DNA of 11,686 nt from CAYWNK01 sp047639615. Its GTDB lineage: Bacteria; Planctomycetota; UBA1135; GCA-002686595. A program made the position numbers and the translations under genes. Shown here piece after piece: positions 7,259 through 11,686 of this stretch. Where the stretch lies: NCBI GenBank assembly GCA_047639615.1, contig JBLIOL010000168.1, positions 1 to 11,686 on the forward strand. Direction: 5' to 3'. The notes beneath the pieces are model-generated. The model worked only from the letters and a program-made list of their open reading frames with translations, ran no database searches and was not told the origin of the DNA. How positions within the stretch are numbered: position 1 is the first letter of the stretch; each line of letters starts with the position of its first letter.

Positions 7259-8035
7259 GTGAGCCAATTCCAGCCTTTGACAGACGCCGAGTCCCTAGTT
7301 CTTGAGGCCGCCGTGATGGATGCCTTGCCCGGACTCGAGGTGCTCGACCGTAGTTTGGAATTGGACGGCCTGCGCACGGACTTGGTGGGCGTGGATGCAG
7401 AAGGGCGCTTGAACCTGGTGCTGTTCGTGGATGGCGCGGCGGAGGGCTTGCCCCTCGAGGTGCTCGACACCTTGCGCTTGGCGCGTCGGCAACGCTTCCT
7501 GCTGCAGCGGCACTTGAACGTCGACCATCTAAAGGTCGAGGCCGAGGCGCGCGTGACGGTGGTGGCGGCGAGCTTCGAAAGTCTGGTGGGGGAGCGCTTG
7601 GCGTGTCTCCCGCAGAGCCAGGTGCAGTGTTTCGAAGTTCATGAAATGCGTAGCGATCGCGGCCTTTCCACATGCTTGCTCCCGGCCTTTGCGGAGCCCC
7701 AGGGCAGCGCGGCAGCGGCCGTGCCGGCGGATGAGTTCGTGCGCTGCTTGAACGCAACCCAGCGCGAAGCGGTGAGTGCGTTGTCGGGTCGCATCGAGCG
7801 CATCGACGGCGATGTGGCCATTGCGCCCGGACCGGGCGGGCTCGAATGGCGCTATCGCGGTTCAGCCCTGTGCCGACTGCGCGGCGAGGGCGACGGGCTC
7901 ATGGGCAGTGTGGTCGAAGGTGCGAGCTTTGCGATTGAGGAGAGTCAGGAGGCCGAGGCATTCTTGGATGGGTGCATGCGGCGCTTCCTGCTGTTGCTTG
8001 AAGCGGCCGACGCGAGCGAAATTGCAGCGGACTAG
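7259..8035 (+). CDS. Unknown protein resembling a PD-(D/E)XK (NucS-type) nuclease with altered active site
   Basis: This 258-residue cytoplasmic protein has no certain family. Its N-terminal half follows the layout of NucS/DUF91-type nuclease domains: a helix (ESLVLEAAVMDALPGLEVL), then LELDGLRTDLVGVDAEGRLNLVLFVDG (33-59), where NucS-like proteins have a D-x-x-x-x-D-x-x-G strand pair followed by an E-x-K. The Asp (41) is retained, but LVLF stands where the Glu-x-Lys would be. A helix rich in Arg/Leu (LDTLRLARRQRFLLQRHL) follows, and then a strand ending VTVVAASFESL, resembling the family's closing strand. If the relation is right, the protein is likely inactive as a nuclease or binds DNA only. 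The C-terminal half is unrecognised. The start is ambiguous: GTG at 7259, chosen for the nearby AGGGG, or an in-frame TTG at 7241. It lies 43 bases after ruvC and is perhaps in the same transcript. Confidence 0.7.
   Translation: MSQFQPLTDAESLVLEAAVMDALPGLEVLDRSLELDGLRTDLVGVDAEGRLNLVLFVDGAAEGLPLEVLDTLRLARRQRFLLQRHLNVDHLKVEAEARVTVVAASFESLVGERLACLPQSQVQCFEVHEMRSDRGLSTCLLPAFAEPQGSAAAAVPADEFVRCLNATQREAVSALSGRIERIDGDVAIAPGPGGLEWRYRGSALCRLRGEGDGLMGSVVEGASFAIEESQEAEAFLDGCMRRFLLLLEAADASEIAAD
7334..7468 (+). repeat. 15-base direct repeat within the nuclease-like gene
   Basis: CTCGAGGTGCTCGAC occurs at 7334-7348 and again at 7454-7468, 120 bases apart and in the same frame, encoding LEVLD both times. 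It may be chance codon identity or a trace of internal duplication; the flanking residues do not align clearly. Confidence 0.4.
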
Positions 8036-8103
8036 AGCCTGTTTCGGGCTCATATGCTCAGGCCTCGGTGCCGAAGGCGGGATTCTTCCCGATAGCGGGG
8101 CTA
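8035..8103 (+). other. Cluster of short hairpins after the nuclease-like gene, before the FlhG-like gene
   Basis: Within the 169-base spacer 8036-8204 four stems follow each other: GAGCC/GGCTC (8035-8039 with 8047-8051), GCC-TCG/CGA-GGC (8062-8067 with 8072-8078, one bulge), CGGGA/TCCCG (8078-8082 with 8087-8091) and TAGC/GCTA (8093-8096 with 8100-8103). The second and third share base 8078 and could alternate. The first could terminate the upstream transcript. I recognise no riboswitch consensus and no convincing promoter in the rest of the spacer. Confidence 0.35.
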
Positions 8104-8204
8104 CGGGGGCTTCCATTTTGTCACCTGTTGGAGTTGGGGCTGGGCGTTTGTGAGGGTGCTTACGTCGGTTCCTCGCATCAGGCGTAGGGGGTCGGCGCAT
8201 CATT

Positions 8205-9095
8205 TTGAACTGGGCCGAAGCCAAGCAATTACTCAGTCGTCGAAAGCGTGTCAGGGACACCGCGGGCATCAGCCCGTTGCCCCGGCGCGATGACTTAGGT
8301 CTTGCCCGAGCCCGTTCGGTGTGTGTGGTCAGCGGGAAGGGGGGGACAGGCAAGTCTCTTTGCACGGCTTCCCTGGCCAATTTGCTCTCTCGGAGAGGGC
8401 GAACCTTGATCATGGATGCGGATCTGGGGGTGGGGAATGCTCACTTGCTCCAGAACGTGCATCCGGAAGTGACTTTGGTGGATGTGGTCGAAGGCAACCT
8501 GCCCCTGCGGCGGGCGATCACACCTTGCGGCGATCGCTTGGACCTCCTGGCAGGGGGCTCGGGCTACGCTCGAGTTGCGCATCTCTCGCACTTGGAGTTG
8601 GAGATGCTGGCCCGCGGGCTGGAGCGCATGGAGTGTTCCTACGACTATCTCGTGGTGGATTCCGCGGCGGGACTTTCCGAGCAGACCGTGGGCCTGGCGG
8701 CGGCGGCGGACTTAGTGGTGCTTGTGACGACGCCGGACATCACTTCGCTGACGGATGCCTATGCCTTCCTGAAGGTGCTCGTGCAGTTGGGGCCTGCGCG
8801 GGATCCCTTGGTGGTGATCAATCGGGTGCAGGATCCGGCCGAGGCGGAGATCGCCATGCGACGCATGTCGAATGTGGCCTCCAAGTTCCTGGGGAGGAGC
8901 CTGCGCTTTGCCTGCGTACTGCCTGAGGATCGCGCGGCCTTCCGTTGCACTCAGCGGCGGATGCCGGTGTCGGTCTCCGAACCGGAGAGCGCCTTGGCGC
9001 TGGCACTCGGCGATCTCGGGCGCGAAGTGCTCGGGCAGTTGGATCAGCTGCATCCGGCTGGCATAGGGCGTACGCTCGGCCGTCGGCTGGCGTAG
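8205..9095 (+). CDS. FlhG/FleN-like MinD-family ATPase
   Basis: This 296-residue ATPase belongs to the SIMIBI MinD/ParA class. It has a deviant Walker A GKGGTGKS (44-51) with the signature lysine Lys45, MDADLGVGNAHLL (70-82) and Walker B LVVDSAAG (149-156) with Asp152. TTPDITSLTDAYAFLK (175-190) is characteristic of FlhG/FleN rather than MinD or plasmid ParA, as is the pairing of a D-L-G-x-x-N loop with VTLVDVVEGNLPL. FlhG dimerises on ATP binding and, with FlhF, sets flagellar number and position. The N terminus NWAEAKQLLSRR could be a diverged form of the DQAxxLR motif by which FlhG stimulates FlhF, but the match is weak. No clear C-terminal amphipathic membrane helix is seen. No flagellar gene is nearby, so another cargo is possible. 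The start is a TTG at 8205; there is no ATG near the N terminus, and a later start would lose the N-terminal arm. Confidence 0.85.
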   Translation: MNWAEAKQLLSRRKRVRDTAGISPLPRRDDLGLARARSVCVVSGKGGTGKSLCTASLANLLSRRGRTLIMDADLGVGNAHLLQNVHPEVTLVDVVEGNLPLRRAITPCGDRLDLLAGGSGYARVAHLSHLELEMLARGLERMECSYDYLVVDSAAGLSEQTVGLAAAADLVVLVTTPDITSLTDAYAFLKVLVQLGPARDPLVVINRVQDPAEAEIAMRRMSNVASKFLGRSLRFACVLPEDRAAFRCTQRRMPVSVSEPESALALALGDLGREVLGQLDQLHPAGIGRTLGRRLA

Positions 9096-9140
9096 TCGCG
9101 CGCTCGGTAACCGGGCGGCCTTTGGGGCGGTCTAGGGTGT

Positions 9141-9707
9141 ATGGACTTAGCGCGCAGTGTTTGGGTGCCGGCGTTGTTGGGTTGGTTGGCCGCTGCTTGG
9201 GGCATCGAATGCTGGGATCGTGCGCGGCCTTGGGTGACGCTGAGTGTCTGTGCGCCCGACCTTGGGGAGTGGCAGCGGGAGCTCGGCGGCGAATGGCTGC
9301 TGCTGCCGACCGAGCGTGAATTGCGCCAGGTTCCTGGGGTTGGACGTACCCGTGGGCGGCAGTTGGCGCGCGCATTCTGGGAGGCTGGGGTCGATGCGCG
9401 CAGGGCTGGGGCGGGGGCTTGGATGGAGGGCCTAGCCGGCATTGGGCCAGTGACGGCGGGGGCCGTGACGGGTTGGGCTCGGGGCCGATTTCCGCTTACG
9501 GAGGGCGCTTGCTCCTGGGGGCCGGGGTCAGCCTGCCTTGCTTGGCAGGTCTGGTGCTGGTGGCCCAGGTGGGGAGCCGGGGCGCTAGCTGGGGCCCAGG
9601 AAGGGGTGGCTCATGGGGCCCTAGCTTGTGTTCCTGCGCACAGGGCCTTGGATCAGGCCGTACACTTCGAGCCAGCCACATGGCCCAATCCCCCTACGAC
9701 TCCCTAG
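9141..9707 (+). CDS. Small membrane protein with two helix-hairpin-helix motifs (3' end uncertain)
   Basis: As read, this is 188 residues. One hydrophobic segment (VWVPALLGWLAAAWGI, 7-22) probably anchors it in the membrane. Two helix-hairpin-helix motifs follow: ELRQVPGVGRTRGRQLARAF (60-79) and WMEGLAGIGPVTAGAVTGW (94-112), each with the G-(V/I)-G hairpin that binds DNA backbone non-specifically. The layout of an N-terminal anchor plus tandem helix-hairpin-helix resembles ComEA-type DNA receptors of natural transformation, though other membrane or DNA-binding roles are possible. From about residue 113 the sequence becomes unlike a normal protein: six Trp and several Cys occur within about 25 residues (near 125-145). 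Another frame over 9479-9590 encodes a plausible hydrophobic stretch with higher third-position GC. A frameshift or early natural end is suspected. The end overlaps the nadC start by 28 bases. It starts at an ATG 45 bases after the FlhG-like gene. Confidence 0.6.
   Translation: MDLARSVWVPALLGWLAAAWGIECWDRARPWVTLSVCAPDLGEWQRELGGEWLLLPTERELRQVPGVGRTRGRQLARAFWEAGVDARRAGAGAWMEGLAGIGPVTAGAVTGWARGRFPLTEGACSWGPGSACLAWQVWCWWPRWGAGALAGAQEGVAHGALACVPAHRALDQAVHFEPATWPNPPTTP
9531..9550 (+). other. Hairpin in the 3' part of the helix-hairpin-helix reading frame
   Basis: CCTGCC (9532-9537) and GGCAGG (9544-9549) pair around a 6-base loop, with an added G-T closing pair (9531/9550). A second inverted repeat, GCTAG (9584-9588) with CTAGC (9621-9625), follows. 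Structure of this kind is more usual in an untranslated spacer than inside a gene, which fits the doubt about where this gene ends. Confidence 0.3.
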
Positions 9708-10624
9708 GAGCACCCCCGCAGGCCTTGCCGGCCCCGCGCAGGGGCTTGCCCGATGCTCTCGACAACACCGTGATCGATGCGGTGGTGCGGGGGGCCTTGG
9801 AGGAAGACTTGGGCCCCGGTGATGTGACGACCTTGGGTGTTGTGCCCGAGGAGGCCCAGGCCGAGGGCGTGCTCTTGGCCAAGGGCGAGGGCGTATTGGC
9901 CGGGCTGGGCGTGTTTGCGCGGGTCTTCGAGCTGCTGGATCCGAGTGTGAGCGTGAGCTTGGACTTGGCTGACGGAGACAGGGTGGAAGCTGGCCTGGTG
10001 GTGGGCCGAGTGAAGGGGCCGGCGCGCTCCCTGTTGGTAGGTGAGCGCACGGCCTTGAACTTGCTGCAGCGACTCTCCGGCATCGCTGCCGTGACCGCTG
10101 AGTATGTGGAGCGCATTGCGCATGTGCCCGGCGCGCGCATTCTCGATACGCGCAAGACCACGCCGGGGCTGCGCGCACTGCAGAAGTACGCCGTGCGCTG
10201 CGGTGGCGGCGAGAACCATCGCTTCGGACTTTTTGACGAGGCCATGGTGAAGGACAACCACGTGGAACTGGCCGGGCGCGAACTCGAGGGAGCGGTGCGC
10301 GATCTGCGCGCGAGCTTGGGCGAGGGCGTGCGCGTGACCTGCGAGGCGCGGGATGAGGCCGAGGCGCAGGCCGCTGTGCGCGCGGGCGCGCATGTGGTCA
10401 TGCTCGACAATATGACGCCGGCGAAGATCGCTGGGTTGCTGCCGGGCCTTCGCAAGTTGGCAATCGAGTGCGCGGCCTCGGTGGAGTTCGAAGCATCCGG
10501 GGGGATCACCTTGGAGAATGTCGCGGCTTACGCGGAAGCTGGTGTGGAACGCATCTCTATCGGCGCTCTAACCCATTCGGCACCGAGCTTGGACCTTTCG
10601 CTGAAGCTGAGGCCCGTGCGATGA
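9680..10624 (+). CDS. nadC: Nicotinate-nucleotide pyrophosphorylase (quinolinate phosphoribosyltransferase)
   Basis: NadC converts quinolinate and PRPP to nicotinate mononucleotide with release of CO2 and pyrophosphate, joining the de novo NAD pathway. The 314-residue protein shows the N-terminal EEDLGPGDVTT (41-51), LLQRLSGIAAVT, the catalytic stretch ILDTRKTTPGLR (154-165), YAVRCGGGENHRFGLFDEAMVKDNH (170-194), then VMLDNM, EASGGIT and GVERISIGALTHSAPSLDLSLKL at the C terminus, all diagnostic of the family. It has about 25 more N-terminal residues (Pro/Ala-rich, before LDNTVIDAVV) than the usual 280-290. The frame stays open further upstream to 9419, but that extension is not protein-like; the ATG at 9680 is the best start, without a Shine-Dalgarno sequence. 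It overlaps the tail of the preceding frame by 28 bases and the next gene by ATGA. nadA and nadB are not in the window. Confidence 0.96.
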   Translation: MAQSPYDSLGAPPQALPAPRRGLPDALDNTVIDAVVRGALEEDLGPGDVTTLGVVPEEAQAEGVLLAKGEGVLAGLGVFARVFELLDPSVSVSLDLADGDRVEAGLVVGRVKGPARSLLVGERTALNLLQRLSGIAAVTAEYVERIAHVPGARILDTRKTTPGLRALQKYAVRCGGGENHRFGLFDEAMVKDNHVELAGRELEGAVRDLRASLGEGVRVTCEARDEAEAQAAVRAGAHVVMLDNMTPAKIAGLLPGLRKLAIECAASVEFEASGGITLENVAAYAEAGVERISIGALTHSAPSLDLSLKLRPVR

Positions 10625-11112
10625 GTGACATCCGTACGGAATACGGGGAGCGCGAGATGCACTTGGATCTGCCCGCGGCTCACAGCGCTGGCCGTATGGC
10701 GCGGCGCATGGTGGCGGAGTTTGCTGCTTCCGAGGGCATTCCGGAATCGGAGCTAGCCACCTTGGAATTCGTGGCGGGCGAGCTGATCGACAACGCGGTG
10801 GACCATGGTGGTGGCGGCGGAGCGCGTGAGGTTGCGGACCTGGCGAGAGACGTGCGCATGCAGCTTTGGATTCGGCTTGAGGGCAAGGCCTGGTCCGTGT
10901 TGGTGGAGGATTGCGGAGGCGGCAATTTGGAGCAGCTGCGCTCGATGGTCAGCCCTCCGGACGGCATTCCGGACTTGGATGACGACCGCGGCCGCGGATT
11001 TTTCCTGCTAGGTCAGATGGTCGATCGGCTGGAAGTTGACTCGAGTCGCGACGGCCTTGGACTGGGCTTCTGCGCTGTGCGCAGCTACGACGGCGACGCT
11101 CCGGCGGCCTGA
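10621..11112 (+). CDS. RsbW/SpoIIAB-type anti-sigma serine kinase (HATPase domain)
   Basis: This 163-residue protein is a single GHKL ATPase domain of the RsbW/SpoIIAB type. In that family the protein binds a sigma factor to hold it inactive and phosphorylates an anti-anti-sigma partner. The N box is FVAGELIDNAVDHG (50-63) with Glu54 and Asn58, the G1 box is VEDCGGG (95-101) with Asp97, and the G2 box is GRGFFLLGQMVD (124-135). The spacer after the N box is glycine-rich and may form the ATP lid. It starts at an ATG whose last two bases are shared with the nadC TGA stop (ATGA), so translation is probably coupled to nadC. No sigma factor or STAS-domain antagonist is adjacent, so the partner is unknown; switch proteins for phosphatases use the same fold. 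The domain call is firm and the exact role is inferred. Confidence 0.87.
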   Translation: MSDIRTEYGEREMHLDLPAAHSAGRMARRMVAEFAASEGIPESELATLEFVAGELIDNAVDHGGGGGAREVADLARDVRMQLWIRLEGKAWSVLVEDCGGGNLEQLRSMVSPPDGIPDLDDDRGRGFFLLGQMVDRLEVDSSRDGLGLGFCAVRSYDGDAPAA

Positions 11113-11119
11113 GCGGCGC

Positions 11120-11686
11120 ATGACGGATTCCACGCAGCGCGAGTCGGGCCTGGTGGGGATCTTGCATAGGGCCGGACGGGTCCTGCTGCGCTTGAAGTTG
11201 CCCTGGTCCCTGGTGCCGCCGGCCTTGTGGGTGCTCTTGATCTGGTTAGCCTCGGAGTTCGCCGGAGCGCCGGCGGGGGCGCGGGGCTTGTTCTTCAAGG
11301 TGCTTGGCAATGGCATGCACGCCTTCGAGTTCGGAATCTTGACCCTGCTGGCCTTACCTCTGGCGCGCCGACAAGCGCTGGCCGAGGGCGGGCATATTGG
11401 TAATTGGGTGTGTTTGGCTCGCCCCCAGGCCCTTGGAATTCTGGCCTTCGCACTGGTTTGCGCGGTGACGGACGAGGTGCACCAGATCTGGGTACCGGGG
11501 CGTGTGGGATCGGCATTCGATGTGCTCACGGATGTCACCGGGGCGGGTTGTGTGCTCTGGATCGCCAGCTACCTGGCGCGCGAGGACGCTGACGAGGCCG
11601 GTCTGCGCCGCAGGCTTGGGCTTGGAATCCTGGCCTGTACCGCGGCTGCTTGCATCTCGACGCTCTCGGATCGCATGGCGGGGTAG
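11120..11686 (+). CDS. VanZ-family membrane protein
   Basis: This 188-residue protein has several membrane segments: about 30-48, 67-83, 104-120, 135-150 and a C-terminal one at about 168-182. The VanZ signature is present: GNGMHAFEFGIL (63-74) with His67 and Glu70, TDEVHQIWVPGR (117-128), and the following Asp134 and Asp138 in FDVLTDVTGA. VanZ itself confers low-level teicoplanin resistance by an unknown mechanism. Most relatives are chromosomal proteins of unassigned function, so resistance should not be inferred here. The ATG at 11120 lies 7 bases after the kinase stop, so the two are probably co-transcribed behind nadC. The frame also opens upstream at 11036, but that part overlaps the kinase gene and is not hydrophobic or conserved in style. 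The TAG stop is the last three bases of the window, so the gene is complete. Confidence 0.9.
   Translation: MTDSTQRESGLVGILHRAGRVLLRLKLPWSLVPPALWVLLIWLASEFAGAPAGARGLFFKVLGNGMHAFEFGILTLLALPLARRQALAEGGHIGNWVCLARPQALGILAFALVCAVTDEVHQIWVPGRVGSAFDVLTDVTGAGCVLWIASYLAREDADEAGLRRRLGLGILACTAAACISTLSDRMAG

Noticed and set aside
8118..8146. Sigma-70 promoter with TTGTCA at 8118-8123
   Set aside because: There is no AT-rich -10 hexamer at the right distance; the sequence there is TGGGCG.
8036..8204. Cyclic-di-GMP (GEMM) riboswitch before the FlhG-like gene
   Set aside because: A short stretch near 8093-8104 resembles the end of that element, but the conserved upstream core around GGCAAA and ACGCAAAGCC is absent.
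9419..9679. N-terminal extension of nadC to an ATG at 9419, or a fusion of the helix-hairpin-helix gene with nadC
   Set aside because: Bases 9419-9478 in that frame are Gly/Ser-rich and not protein-like, and NadC is already complete from 9680. Only 9479-9590 looks possibly coding, and it is reported as a frameshift question.
9694..10509. Two long minus-strand open frames opposite nadC (also 9704-10393)
   Set aside because: nadC is unmistakable on the plus strand; the opposite frames are Ser/Arg/Pro-rich without motifs.
11120..11686. Teicoplanin resistance gene
   Set aside because: Only VanZ-family membership is visible; no vanHAX or other resistance genes are present and most family members are not resistance determinants.

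Overview
This 11.7 kb window is high-GC bacterial chromosome. It holds twelve protein genes, one of them cut by the left edge, and no RNA gene, insertion sequence, CRISPR array or phage gene that I can see. Most genes are single-copy housekeeping functions packed closely. Shine-Dalgarno-like sequences are weak or absent before most starts, and GTG/TTG starts are probably used. The mix of divergent SurA-like secreted proteins, an ABC exporter with a large loop insertion, an FlhG-like ATPase and an RsbW-type kinase would fit Planctomycetota or a related lineage. That assignment is an inference from gene content and style; no marker gene here settles it.

Left region (1-3438): a minus-strand pair is made of a cytoplasmic protein of unknown family (468-1172) and, 24 bases downstream, the N-terminal part of a lipoprotein with a SurA-like start (1-443, open at the window edge). 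Divergent from this pair across about 215 bases is a 649-residue exported protein with a SurA-type N-terminal segment and a degenerate parvulin-like C terminus (1388-3337). The arrangement suggests an envelope protein-folding locus. A strong hairpin (3371-3417) closes it.

Middle region (3439-7215): an MsbA-like ABC exporter reads rightward and converges on the ispD-ispF pair of the MEP isoprenoid pathway, which reads leftward with an ATGA stop/start overlap. A 9-bp perfect inverted repeat (5410-5437) sits at the convergence point and covers the ispF stop codon. ruvC (Holliday-junction resolvase) is divergent from ispD across 58 bases.

Right region (7216-11686): all genes read rightward. They are a protein resembling a PD-(D/E)XK (NucS-type) nuclease with the usual catalytic E-x-K replaced by hydrophobic residues, an FlhG/MinD-like ATPase with no flagellar neighbours, a small membrane protein with two helix-hairpin-helix motifs and a suspicious C-terminal tail, nadC (NAD biosynthesis), an RsbW/SpoIIAB-type anti-sigma kinase overlapping nadC by ATGA, and a VanZ-family membrane protein ending exactly at the window edge.

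I found no clear new multi-gene system. The best candidates for a second look are the divergent SurA-like locus, the nuclease-like protein lacking its catalytic lysine, the anomalous 3' end of the helix-hairpin-helix gene and the stem-rich leader of the FlhG-like gene.
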